From Lamellibrachia columna (taxonomy: Eukaryota > Annelida > Polychaeta > Sabellida > Siboglinidae), in contig OY759274.1 of NCBI GenBank assembly GCA_963662155.1, forward strand, positions 39,138,990-39,202,989: DNA of 64,000 bases, read 5' to 3'. Within the stretch, counting starts at the first letter, position 1, and each line of letters starts with the position of its first letter. Below are positions 51,335 to 62,919 of the stretch, piece after piece. Made by a program: the position numbers and the translations under genes. The notes below the pieces were generated by a model. That model saw only the letters and a program-made list of their open reading frames with translations, was not told where the DNA came from and searched no databases.

Positions 51335-51414
51335 TGGGGTGAACGAAATGGTGGATTCGAACCCCTGTTCTCTCGACCGACAGTCCGGCGTTCTAACCGC
51401 CGAGCCACAGCACC
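51335..51414 (-). repeat. tRNA-like SINE head
   Basis: The minus strand has an A-box-like TGGCTCGGCGG followed by TTAGAACGCCGG, and a perfect B box GGTTCGAATCC (51363-51353), with tRNA-like spacing. The anticodon arm (CCGGA...TCGAG around GTC) does not pair properly and there is no clean acceptor stem. It is therefore a tRNA-derived SINE or pseudo-tRNA, not a working tRNA gene. The sequence downstream of the head ends in an A-run on the minus strand (51319-51310). Confidence 0.65.
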
Positions 51415-52370
51415 TTATTGCATTATGTTAATACACCTACTCGTTACGCTTTTAGAATCTCCATACGAGTACACACATAAACCTGCTAGAAATAATGCAG
51501 ATTTGCGTCACACCATCAAACAGTTGGATTATGTAAAACACTCAACAATACACATACATACACATGGCAGTTTCGCTTGTTAAAATATAGTTTTTGGTCA
51601 AGGAAATGTGGATGGACAAGCCTAGTTGACTGTTAAAGAGCGACACGCTTGTAGTGTGACGTATGTTCTTGCGCATTATCTGGCGAAAACTATGTTTTAT
51701 TACACAGTACAATCTTATCGTAATATTTACTACTCACAATACACTCTCGCAAACCCACAGTTACCCACTGGCGGCCCCCAGTGTCGTTGCTTCTAATAAT
51801 ATGATACAGTCCTAAACTGTGCAATAGGTGCCCAAATGATTTATTATTTTGTGAGAAGGGCCGCGGAGTTCGGGTAAACTTAAATGATATTCAGACGAGT
51901 GTCGGCATAGTCGCATGCGGTGACAGTCCACGTGACTTATTATTATTATTGTTGTGTCCGTGCATTCATCAAAACATTTCAGTGGGTAACCTGTTTGACT
52001 GCTACTGATTGGTGTCAACTGACTTCATATACCGCCCTGGTTTACGCATAGACCAGCCTGGTTGACTCATATAATTATATCGTATTGTCTTCTGCGTCGT
52101 GACTCTAGCGTGCGAACCCACTCAGCGCATTGGGTAAGCCAGGCTTTTGTACGTGTGATACTTTATTATGTTTGTGCGTTCGTGCGTGCGAGCGTGCGTG
52201 CGAATTTGCACAGTCTGAACAAACAAATGTGCAAGGCTTGCGAGCTTAACACCAATGCGTACAAAACTGTACTCCATAGAACACAAACAAGAAACAAAAG
52301 CATCGCAGCATAATCTTGCAAGACCCATACAGTATCATATATGAGGATTACGATTACTGGTTTGCCAGGA
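51415..52370. other. No recognisable gene
   Basis: Intergenic. A short gcgtgcgagcgtgcgtgcg run lies near 52182-52200. No supported frame. Confidence 0.5.
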
Positions 52371-52497
52371 AGTGGGAGGTGGGAGGGCGATTCTAATAAT
52401 GTGTGGGAGGTGGGATGTTGGCCTCAAAAATAGGTGGGAAATGGGAGGTGGCATTGATGGGAGATGGACTCTCACAAGATGTGGGAGGTGGGGGTTT
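52371..52497 (+). promoter_or_regulatory. G-rich gtgggaggtggg tract upstream of the WAP gene
   Basis: Irregular direct repeats of gtgggaggtggg with GGG runs, 180-300 bp before the ATG at 52675. They could form G-quadruplexes. A regulatory role is inferred only from position. Confidence 0.3.
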
Positions 52498-52674
52498 GGC
52501 TGAGACCTCCGCCATACACCCCTCACGATGTGACGTATGTTACCTGGTACGGTCATGAAAATTAGGTTTTTCTGTGAATACCATTAGTGATGCCTGTTAT
52601 CACTTTCAGACGGTGCCGCACCAACAAACTCGCCTTTCGCGAGCTGGTGGTAGTGTGTGTTACAACTCGCAGCG

Positions 52675-52747
52675 ATGATGGGAGCTCGGGTGTTGCTGTT
52701 CGCAGGTCTCTGTCTGGTGACGATTAGGAACCTGACGGCGATCGAAG
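52675..52747 (+). CDS. Secreted WAP-domain protein, exon 1 (signal peptide)
   Basis: ATG ATG at 52675 opens a 73-nt coding segment that reads MMGARVLLFAGLCLVTIRN and continues LTAIE. It is a typical signal peptide: Arg at position 4, a hydrophobic core of LLFAGLCLVTI, and small residues near the end. It closes with a consensus donor GAAG|GTGAGC (cut after 52747) in phase 1. The next in-phase exon found is the WAP exon at 58146, so intron 1 would be 5.4 kb; it holds two MITE copies and a fold-back element. The more upstream methionine is taken as the start; the second is adjacent. The exon join is inferred from signal peptide, splice signals and phase. Confidence 0.65.
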
Positions 52748-53346
52748 GTGAGCTGATGTATTTCCTTTCTCACTACGTGTTGACCTCATTTCGTTTTGTT
52801 TCGTTGCGTGTGTTTTAAGCTTGAATGCCGAATGACATATCCGATTTTAAATTAGCATCGGTTTGAAAATAGGGTCTGTGTAAAAGTAGGATCTACATAA
52901 TTGCATAATAATTCATAATTCATTCAACAACAACGATTTCGGACGGGAAAGTCCGTTTTTTCCTGGTTCCGCGTTTCTGCCTTTTGAGTAAAAATTGTCG
53001 CGTTTTGTAATTTTCAATAATAAACCACATTCACGGTAAAATCTACATATTTGGTGCACACGAAACCATATTAAGCACGTTATTTCTTTGGTATCAGACA
53101 CTGTCTCATGTTATTCCATATTTTCCCGCCCCAGTGACAGTGTACACACTAGTCTCGCTTAGCCGACTCACGCTCGGCTTCGTGAATCCACTGAGTAGAG
53201 AATCTGGCAGCAGTGGCGTGGTGTCGTTGTTACCAACTGTCACCACTCCATGTTGTGTAGGCGTTCCCTTGAAGCGCCAGCAGCCAATCAGCATCATTAT
53301 CGAGATGCTACACTAAAAATTTGTTGGCCTGATTTAACCTCTCAGT
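52748..53346. other. Intron 1, first part
   Basis: AT-rich. The stretch 53225-53346 (gtcaccactccatg ... atcgagatgctacac) matches 15585-15680 in block copy 1, where the sequence continues uninterrupted. It marks an older repeat into which the MITE at 53347 inserted. Confidence 0.55.
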
Positions 53347-54112
53347 AGGCAAAAATGTTCGCCCCGCTCTTCGTCTCTGGGGCGAAAATCCCGTACGGCA
53401 TTTGCTAAAGCATGGTTTTGGCAGTTCCGTAGCCATTTGGCTACGGAACTAATAACTTAAGTTTTAAAACCGATACGCACTAACCGTTTCACATGTGTAT
53501 TCCGTGACATACAACCGACGATTGGGCGTCAAGAAACTGAAGAAATGTGCTCCAAATAATTACTTATGAGTACTTTTATCGGTGACATAGAAAACATTTC
53601 ACAATTAGCCGCCATACTGTGCACGTGATGTTGCCTTTGCGTCACATGATCAAACGTGATTTCGTGTAGAATGAGGCCAGAATGGGCCAGCAGCACAGAC
53701 ATAAATAAAACACCCGTTAGTAAGTTAGTAGTTTATAGGGGCATTATTAATGATGTAACTCTATGGCTAGCAGACGGCAATTCTTAGCGTGACCTTATAT
53801 AGATCTATGGAAATCCCGCGTGCTGTTCTCGCTCACAACAACATCCGGTTATATACAAACCTTGACAAGCACATGCGTTCTGACAAAAAGGTAACAATTT
53901 CACACTTTTTCATGGTTATTGTCAGGTAACTTTAGTGATATACATATAAGAATGCATACAGACACGAAAGACGTGTTTATTGCTCTGTTTATGGCGTTTT
54001 TGTAAGGTTTCACGTTTCATGAAAATACTTAAGCTTTTGATGCACGAGACCTTCGCCCCTACTAGTAGCAACAGCCAGATAGAAAAACATTGTAGGGCGA
54101 TTGACTTTGCCT
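53347..54112. mobile_element. MITE, copy A (766 bp)
   Basis: The ends are imperfect inverted repeats (AGGCAAAAATGTTCGCCC against AGGCAAAGTCAATCGCCC). They are flanked by an 11-bp direct duplication, aacctctcagt (53336-53346 and 54113-54123). The empty site is seen at about 15675-15700. An internal perfect hairpin agttccgtagcc/ggctacggaact surrounds ATTT. There is no open frame. The superfamily is uncertain; a 9-11 bp target duplication would fit Mutator-like elements. Confidence 0.78.
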
Positions 54113-55403
54113 AACCTCTCAGTTGTGTCAATATAATCAAAGTTTAAAGTTAATTCGAATTGCAACGTATAAACTGAAAAAGTTTACTCTTATTTTATGA
54201 ATTAGCTAAATGCTCGGATGCCATCGTAATTAGCTAATTATGTATACACCCAGAATTCCGGTGCATACATAATTCCCGTCACAATGAAGGGCACACTCTG
54301 CATTCAGGCGATGATGTGTGCGACAAACAGTGGCGCCACAGCGCGGAGCCTGGATAATCGAGGCTAGTGCACCAGTCCAATGTAAACATAAAATATCTGC
54401 CCTAGCGGTACTTTTTGAGAATTGCTACGTTCTAATTAACTCCAGTAGAGGGTGCAATTGTCGGGCTTCAGAGGCAGACGACACATCTATGATCAGTAGA
54501 ACGCCAAAGTCAGAGACAGTCAGAGTATGCATTGTTATATTTAAAATGTGGTTGATGATTTCTAACAGTTAAGGTATAATGTGAACTATTTTAACGCCAC
54601 GCCGATTCGCAGGATATGCCCATGGTCTTTTCAGTGTATTTGTTACACAGAAGTAGTGTGACTATTGTATAGTTACCGGTGCAGTTTTCGATCCATTGAA
54701 ATCTCGCTTGATATCGCGTTAGAGACGTCACAGCGTCTGTTTACTACAATAACGATACAGAGTCTTGTCTGAGCAAAATATATTTTGATATATAATATAA
54801 CATGGAACACGTTTATGATATACATACCTTGATAAAAAAAAACCGACTGCATGCTTACCAGACATTATTATTGAGTGTCTGCTAACGCATGTCTCGTTCT
54901 TGGCCACGTGACAATAATAGCCTTTTTTGTGGTAGATGTATGGCAAGTTAATTTTGTCATAAAAGTAGGAATAATTAAAATGTGTTAAATATACGAGAAA
55001 AAATGTACTACATTAACGTTATTTAGTCAATACAAATATATGTGTATGTGTTTTATACAGCGCTTTGTCAAGCCTGGTTGTTATAAAAAGTTGACATAAT
55101 TGGAACAAAGTAGTAAAATTAAAAACTATTGTCTTTACGGATTACCATAAATATAGGTCGAATTCCGCCGGTTTCCTCGACTCTCGCGACATCGTTCAGA
55201 TGTTCAATATTCGTAAGTTTTTCACTCAAAACCACTGTTTTAATAATTTGTTTGCATTGAATAAATGAAGTAGCTTTTACTGATTTGGTATATCGATCTC
55301 TTACATAAAATGTTTCTTCAGGTTTTTTTTAAACGGCATATTCTATTAAGTAGGTCGAAAACTACACCGACCAGTATACCCGGGCCAGGGCAGGGGAGTG
55401 GTG
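54113..55403. other. Intron 1, between the two MITEs
   Basis: Carries a copy of the tggcgccacagcgcggagcc plus tggataatcga motif (54329-54362) also present in all three tandem blocks. Otherwise nothing is recognised. Confidence 0.5.
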
Positions 55404-56175
55404 AGGCAGAGTCGTCCGCCCCACTCTTGAGCTTTGGGGCGGAGTTCCATGCCGTCATTATCGTAAGCGCCGATTTGGGCTTTCCGTACCCAAATGGCTA
55501 CGGAACTAATAACTTAAGTTTTAAAACCGATACGCACTAACCGTTTCACGTGTATTCCGTGACATACAACCGACACTTGGACGTCAAGAAACAGAAGAAA
55601 TGTGCTCCAAATAATAATTTATGTCATATGAGTACATTTATTGGTCACACAGAAAAGATTTCATAAATAGCCGCCATACTGTGCATGTGATGTTGCCTTT
55701 GGGTCACATGGTCAAATGCGATTTCGTGTAGAATGAGGCCAGAGTGGGCCAGCAGCACAGACATAAATAAAACACCCGTTAGTAAGTTAGTAGTTTATAA
55801 TGTGATGATTAATGATGTAACTCTATGGCCAGCAGACGACAATTCTTAGCGTGACCTTATATTGATCTACGAGAATCCCGTTTGGTAATCTCGCTCACAA
55901 CAACATCCGGTTATATACACATTTTTACAAGCACATGCGTTCTGACAAAAAGGTAATAATTTCACACTTTGTTATGGTTATTGTCAGGTAACTTTAGTGA
56001 TATACATATAAGAATGCATAAAGACAATCTTATATGAATACAGACATGTTTATTGCTATGTTTATGGCGTTTTTGTAAGGTTTCATGAAAATACTTACGT
56101 TTCTGCTGAGCGAGATCTTCGCCTTGCAACAGCAACAGCCAGATAGAAAAAATTGTATGGCGATTGACTTTGCCT
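55404..56175. mobile_element. MITE, copy B (772 bp)
   Basis: Collinear with copy A along its length (aataacttaagttttaaaac, cacatgcgttctgac and other blocks), with ends aggcagagtcgtccgcccc and tgactttgcct. The flanks ggggagtggtg and agagagatgtg agree at 7 of 11 positions, consistent with an aged 11-bp target duplication. Same orientation as copy A, but more diverged at the ends. Confidence 0.75.
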
Positions 56176-57159
56176 AGAGAGATGTGTGAACAACTGAACA
56201 TTCATTGACAATGACATCAGTTGCGCACAGTTTAGACAAAAAGTTTGTAATACCTGTATTTTAATTTCATGCCATTTGTTTTCATGATCCTAAAGGATAA
56301 ACCAAGCCACATTTTTCTCAAATCAAGTAATTACGACGAATAAAGGAGAGTGTTTAAAAGGCTAAAAAAAACTTATTTACAGTTAAGTTATTAGTGCATT
56401 AGAACCCTAAGATCCAGGCAAGTAATCCAACCAAGATAATCTCTGGCATGGCCTTATTTGGTTATTTGTGTCTGACATTAGTGACTAGGCAGATGCAAAT
56501 AAGTGTTGATGTGCTAGTGACTAGCACACCAACAGTCACCCGGAACAATCAGGACTAATAATTAATTTATAGTAACGTAGGTAAGAATGGCTATGCCGGT
56601 TCATTCGCCATACGTAATATAATATGCTGTTTTCACAAAATTCAGAAGAAACCTTAAAGACAGTTAGACATGTGACCCCCCACTTCCCCCCACCCAATGT
56701 AAAGTCCTAGCTCAATCATTGAATATTCAAATTTGAAAATCAAAATACATATGATATCATATGATATCATGTAATATTTCAGTAGCTAAAATTTTGCTAC
56801 TGAAATTTAATGTTTGTGTCCACTTCATCACTACTTGGAACCAATAGGTCAAATACATGATCAAAGTCCACTTTTGAATGACAGAAACAAGTTTGATTAT
56901 CTGCATAACTTGTCTGCGTTGTTACTTAATTGTTTGTTTATGGTTAGCAAGCACACCAGATCAGCCATGCAGTGGATTGTATCACAAAGGCTGCCACTGC
57001 AGGAGTTGGCTACAGCCCAAGTGGTGCATTGACATGAAATGTGGCATATTGATTATAATCCATCTTATAAGATTGTGATACAGCTTGCTATGTTATTTAT
57101 AATATACTGCAGAATATACTGACTGGTGTGTTGGCTAAGTAGAAATTATAAACAAATAA
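56176..57159. other. Intron 1, third part
   Basis: No element or gene is recognised. There is a short tatgatatcatatgatatcat palindromic run near 56750-56770. Confidence 0.45.
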
Positions 57160-57474
57160 AGGGTCATTCATTGTTGTGGATGTTATTGTGATCGTACTAG
57201 CAGTATTTGTTCTGATCCCTCTTGGTCAGCAGAATATGTTTGCATATTATACATTTGTGGCCTTACTAAACATGTACAAGTTTAATTAGAACCATCATCA
57301 GTTTAAAGACCATATATGGGGCACTGGTCCAAACACATCAATGAACACTAATGATAATTATGATTACATGGATAACCCCAAACGTCACTGGCAGTGCCAC
57401 TTAATAAGTCACATTTGAGTACGATTCGAATGACAATATATAAATATATATATATATATATAATATATATTATT

Positions 57475-57505
<31 letters not shown>

Positions 57506-57582
57506 TATATACATTATATATATATATATAAACAAATACTGCTAGTACGATCACAATAACATCCGCAAAAATGAATGACCCT
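57160..57582. mobile_element. Fold-back MITE with 52-bp inverted repeats
   Basis: Arms at 57160-57211 and 57531-57582 are inverted and agree at 50 of 52 positions, beginning agggtcattcatt and ending gcagtatttgtt. The 319-bp middle ends in an (AT)n tract (57437-57530). The low divergence of the arms suggests a young insertion or active arm conversion. No clear target duplication beyond AT-rich flanks. It lies in the inferred intron 1 of the WAP gene. Confidence 0.75.
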
Positions 57583-58145
57583 ATATATAGCCATTTAGTT
57601 ATTAGTATTTGCTTAAAGTCAGGCCAGGTAATAGACATTCTTCAATTAGCCACTTGGGTATTTTTTCACTTCAGTTAAACAGTTTTTTATAAACACATTT
57701 TCTAATATGCCAAATCAGGTTTCAGTGTGATCAACTTGCACAATTTTTTACATTTAATGGGATAACTGAAATTTCAGGATACACAGCATTATCACAGAAA
57801 TATCCATCTAGTCCTTGGTACTTCGTGCTGCTAGTCAATATCCCTAGAAATTTTGACGTAATACTGGCAGTTATAAATTGACATAACTTTGGACAATCGA
57901 AGAAAAGACACATAACGTTGTCAACAATTGTATGTAATAGTTCACAGAGCATTGTAGACAGTTGTACGTAATAACTACAAAGGGTAATTAGATTTTTCAT
58001 AGAAAGAATTACTATTAACGGGTTGGATTTAAAAAAATTTAAAACTAAGATGAACCCCTGAAAGATACAAAACGTCCAGGAGTAGCATAACGTACAAATT
58101 CACGGTCAATTATATAAAGATGTTTTTGTGCACCTGTGTTTACAG
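57583..58145. other. Intron 1, last part
   Basis: AT-rich, no element recognised. It ends in the acceptor tgtgtttacag just before 58146. Confidence 0.5.
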
Positions 58146-58268
58146 CTATTTGTCCAGCTGTGAATGTCACTGAAGAATGTGTGTCTTTGTGCACAACACG
58201 CACACAATGTGACACCACTCAGAGATGCTGCTCCAATGGATGTGGAAACATCTGTATGAAGCCTACTG
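58146..58268 (+). CDS. Secreted WAP-domain protein, exon 2 (complete WAP domain)
   Basis: A 123-nt exon between a good acceptor (tgtgtttacag) and a perfect donor (ACTG|GTAAGT), phase 1 on both sides, as is usual for mobile extracellular modules. It encodes one whole four-disulfide-core (WAP) domain with eight cysteines in the spacing C-x8-C-x3-C-x5-C-x5-CC-x3-C-x3-C, starting ICPAVN and ending CCSNGCGNIC. WAP domains occur in secreted protease inhibitors, antimicrobial proteins, snake waprins and mollusc shell proteins such as perlwapin; which role applies here cannot be told. The inhibitory loop before the CC pair has no distinctive residues. With the exon at 52675 it forms an in-phase secreted protein. 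Confidence 0.8.
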
Positions 58269-58403
58269 GTAAGTGAACTTCTTGCATAGATTTCTACAGG
58301 CAGTGGCAAGCTCTAGTGGCACTTTCATATGTGTTTGACAAGACATTCTAGTACCTTTTTTGCATACTTATGTGTGTAACTGTTTTCTTGTGCAGCTTTA
58401 CTT

Positions 58404-59748
58404 GGTTAGATATCTTTGAGTCCAGTAGATATTACCTACTTAGATTTTCAGAAAGCTTTTGATTTAAGTAGATTACTACTTAAATTAAAAGCCCGTGAAA
58501 TCAGGGATGGCATAATAATAATAATTGACTGGATAGAAAATAGCTGACTGACAGAAGACAGCACATTGTAGTAGATGGGGAGGTTTCAAACTGGAAATCA
58601 GTTATGAGTGGGGTACCACAATGATCGGTATTAGGATTGTTTGTTATTCTTAGTATATGTCAATTACTTTGATTTATACTAAGAATATATAAAAGCATAG
58701 CAACATACTGAAATTTGCAGATGACACATATTTTTTTAGAAAAGTTAGGAATAGTGATGATTAACATTTACAAAAAGATCTAGACAAATTAGTTAAATGG
58801 TCTGAAAAATGGCAGATGTTATTCAATTTTGGGAAATGTAAATGAGAGACCTGTAGTTAATTTGCATATAAATGTATTTTAAGTGCGTCCGAATGGATTT
58901 CTGTAGTTTATATTCATATAAATGTATTTTAAGTGCGTCCAAATGGATTTATCTAGATTTACGGTACTATGCAAATGTTCATCTTATCTCATTCTACACA
59001 CAGGATACAGGACCTTGGATGTAAACTATGAAAAATGGGAGATACCTTTCTAGATACTACCATAAAAGAAAAGGACTTTGGACTAACAATAAGTGCTGAT
59101 ATGAAAGTTTCAAAACAGTGTGGTATTGCAGCTTCCAAGGGTAATAAAATTCTTGAGTTGATTAGGAGAAATATAACTTATAAGGAAAAAGAGCTAATTA
59201 TACCTCTGTATAAAGCAATAGCTTGGAGACCATATCGTAAGAAGGATATAGATACACTTGAACGAATACAGAGGAGAGCAACTAAAATGATTCCAGTACT
59301 GAGAGACCTTAGTTATGAAGAATGCCTAAAAGAATGTGGTTTAATAACCATAGAGACAAGGAGGTTAAGAGGAAATCATGTTTTTAGGATATTGAATGGG
59401 TATGAAAATACTGATAGAAATGTTTAGTTACTCACCAAAGAAAAATAGTAGAACGAGAGGACATGAGGTAACATGAGGTAACATGGGGTAACACCTTATT
59501 TAGTTAGGTATCAGTGTAGATTGGATATCAGGAAGTAATCATTCTCACAGAGGACAATAAATGAATGGAACAAAATTGTTCTACAGATTGTGTAACTGCT
59601 AGCAGTGTGAATATGTTTAAATACAAGGTTGACACATATCTCAGGAGGATGGGTTACACATAGATGACAAAATGTTGGACTCTCGATAAGCCAATGGCTT
59701 CCTTGTCCACTTGCCATCTGGGCCTTTGCCTTGTTAAATCTTGAGTCT
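58404..59748 (+). pseudogene. CR1-like retrotransposon pseudogene in intron 2
   Basis: Plus-strand remains of a reverse transcriptase. Motif A region is DITYLDFQKAFD; then DRRQHIVVDGEVSNWKSVMS and GVPQ followed by a stop where glycine is expected (gga to tga). Motif C FADD is intact (about 58720), followed by LDKLVKWSEKWQM. A separate frame of 130 codons (59035-59427) has DFGLTISADMKVSKQC, LERIQRRATKMIP, LRDLSYEECLKECGL and RRLRGNHVF. The tail TYLRRMGYT ends at 59663, and 3' UTR shared with 5864-6062 follows. A direct duplication of ~50 bp occurs at about 58865-58945. Stops and frameshifts rule out activity. Confidence 0.88.
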
Positions 59749-60184
59749 ACCATATATATGATTCTGTGTGTCAGACCTTTAGTGGTGTTGGTGGGGATGT
59801 TGTTGTTGTTGTTGTTATAATTAAAAGCACTTCTAATGTTGCCAACCTATTTAGTACAAACAAAAATAATACTGTAGACAGAATGTATAATGCTTTATCA
59901 TAAATTAATCATGTCATAGTATGTTCATTTTATAATTTGTAATACATTTATACTTGCCATACAATAAAAGCGAACGTGATTTAATATGTTCATCCATAGA
60001 TTTGTACATTATCAATAATAATGGTGTTAACAATAAATTCTTGTTTGGCTGGTGCTGGTTTTTATATTTAACAACAGCTTAATATGATATGAACATGATG
60101 CAACCTAGCAGAATGTATACAATATAATGTCCTTAAAGCATCAAATATAGGCTTATTATGCTAATGACGTGAATATTGATTTAG

Positions 60185-60315
60185 GTCATCCACCTGTGTT
60201 GCACATTGTAGGGCGTACAAGTTTGCTTGTACAGCTGACCACAGATCAGAAATGGCATTATATTTATGGAACTCCTGCTGGCTTAATGCTTATTAAACCA
60301 CTGATTTCAAACTTG
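60185..60315 (+). CDS. Possible exon 3 of the WAP-domain gene
   Basis: After an acceptor-like ttgatttag (branch-like ctaatgac 20 nt upstream), a 131-nt segment is open in the frame required by the phase-1 donor at 58268. It reads GHPPVLHIVG and continues to IKPLISNL, closing at TTG|GTGAGT, a strong donor, in phase 0. No cysteines and no recognisable domain. Phase agreement and the donor favour a real exon; the weak polypyrimidine tract and AT-rich surroundings are against it. Later exons are not identifiable before the window ends. Confidence 0.4.
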
Positions 60316-60441
60316 GTGAGTATTATCTCATTCATTACCCTATTCATATATATAAATAAAATACTTGTTAGCATAGTTAACATTATTCAGTATATGCCAT
60401 TATTCAACAACTGTTTTGTAACATACTAACTACCACTAGTC

Positions 60442-61093
<652 letters not shown>

Positions 61094-62833
61094 CAGTCGA
61101 GCCTCGTTATAACACGGTGGTTGGGGCCCATGAATTCGGACCGCTCTGTATGCGAGGCACGTTATCTGCCACCAGGGAACTACTAAACAACAGCGATAGC
61201 CGCCCGCTGCACCAAGTCCATGAACGCTGACCTGCTGTCAAAGCCACTGTGTGCTTGCAGCACTGTCTTATATTGTGTGTTTGCAACGAATACACAATTC
61301 GGCTGCCAGATTGATTCTGCGTCGTCCACGTAGCGACAGTGCCAGGCCCCTGTTACAAGAACTTCGCTGGCTGCCCGTGGCATGCAGAGTCGATTTCAAG
61401 ATACTGGTACTTACATACAAAGCCATGCACGACGAAGCGCCAGTGTATCTGTGTGAACTCATGCGCCCATATCAACCGGCAAGAGCACTGCGCTCTGCCA
61501 GCAGTAACAGTTTGGAAGTGAAGTGCACTCGTACCAAGGCTGGGGGCGGCTCGTTCGCAGTGGCTGCGGCGTCTCTGTGGAACACATACTTTACCTAACT
61601 TTATTAAAACCTGTGACACTCTCGCCAGCTTCAAATGTTGACTAAAGACACATTTCTTTCGTATAGCGTATTAGCGTATATTGCAGATGAACATTGTCCT
61701 CTACTCATAGCAATTTAATTATGACTATTCCAGTAATCTTATTCATGATATTTAACATTATTTTACTAATTGCTTTTTATCACTTAAACTATTACTTTGT
61801 AAAAGTATTTTACTAAATTATTAAATTATTTATTATTATTAATCATACATATACATTTATTTATTAGTATTACTGCTATACTTTTTAATTATTGTGCTAT
61901 ATTATTTATTTATTTATTTTTTATTCTTATTACTAGTAGCTAATATATATATTTATATATTTATTTAGCTATTTCCTTATTTTGCAGTTCTACACTATTT
62001 TATTGCTGTATTTATTTAAAATAATTCTTATTACTAGTAGTATTTTAAATGCATTTATTTGTTGTTTTGCAATTTTACACTATTTTATGTATTTTAATAA
62101 GTTGTGAAGTGCCACGAACAATTTTGGATCTGGCGCTATACCAAATAAAATATATTATTATTATTTATTATTATACGCAGTTTATAGAGCTTATTAAACT
62201 AGTCAACTAGCATCAACATGTTTTATTTTATAATGTCACATCCTGTTGAATCTTGAACTGAATAAAATACATGTGTGTATACCGTTATGGAATAGATATG
62301 CTACGATGATGATGTACTGGACCAATAGGCCTACGAACACGTAGTGTATCAGCTGATTAAACATAGAAAACGACAATAGGTAGAATTAATAATTGTTTCA
62401 CTTCGTTTTTCTCGATCTCGATCAAAGCATAAATTTATCGATTCATCATTTCATATACCGATGACGAAATCATATTTTCGCGCACCTGTAGCACCTTGGG
62501 TTAGGCATTTGGCATATTGGTTTCGCATCGCGAAAACGATTAGATTTACAATGCAATGGAAGCCTGCCATTTCACCCCAGTGTTATATTGGTACTGCATA
62601 CTAAATTGCATTTATGAATCTCGATTACAAACTGCCGAAAGAAGCGAAGCCAGCGACAGCGATTGATGTCGGTGGCAGCTTAATGTTTCTTGAGAATTGT
62701 CAAAGCTATTCTAAGTAGGCTTAAGCAGGCCCATTTGACATTCCCCCTGGCAGCAGAAAATCGGGGTCCACGACCGACCACCTTATATCCGAATCCGCAT
62801 AATAACGGAGCGCACAATAATGAGGCTCGACTA
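61094..62833. mobile_element. Tigger-like DNA transposon relic with a nested retrotransposon tail
   Basis: The left end cagtcgagcctcgttataac and the right end (reverse complement tagtcgagcctcattattg) form imperfect terminal repeats. TA dinucleotides flank them, as in Tc1/mariner/pogo-type insertions. Similarity of the arms extends loosely for ~80 bp (gttat, gaattcgga/ggattcgga, ggtggt). There is no transposase. The middle is occupied by an L2/CR1-like 3' end (61251-62174). Confidence 0.6.
61251..62174 (+). pseudogene. L2/CR1-like retrotransposon C-terminus and 3' tail
   Basis: The frame reads RIHNSAARLILRR, LLQELRWLPVACRVDFKIL, LTYKAMHDEAPVYLCEL and AAASLWNTYF. This is the conserved region following the RT thumb. 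After a frameshift it continues TCDTLASFKC, a stop and LKTHFFRIAY. About 450 bp of AT-rich 3' UTR follow, then tctggcgctataccaaataa and a (ATT)n tail, the ending typical of L2-like elements. The frameshift and missing upstream part show a dead, 5'-truncated copy. Confidence 0.85.
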
Positions 62834-62851
62834 TATATATATACATATATA

Positions 62852-62917
<66 letters not shown>
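62834..62917. repeat. (AT)n microsatellite
   Basis: TA repeats with a gtgtgtgt interruption near 62852, directly abutting the Tigger-like right end. Confidence 0.95.

Positions 62918-62919
<2 letters not shown>

Noticed and set aside
51335..51414. Functional tRNA gene
   Set aside because: The anticodon stem does not pair and no acceptor stem can be drawn, so it is treated as a SINE head.
54318..54572. 84-codon plus-strand frame
   Set aside because: It begins in a dispersed repeat motif shared with the tandem blocks and has no recognisable protein pattern.
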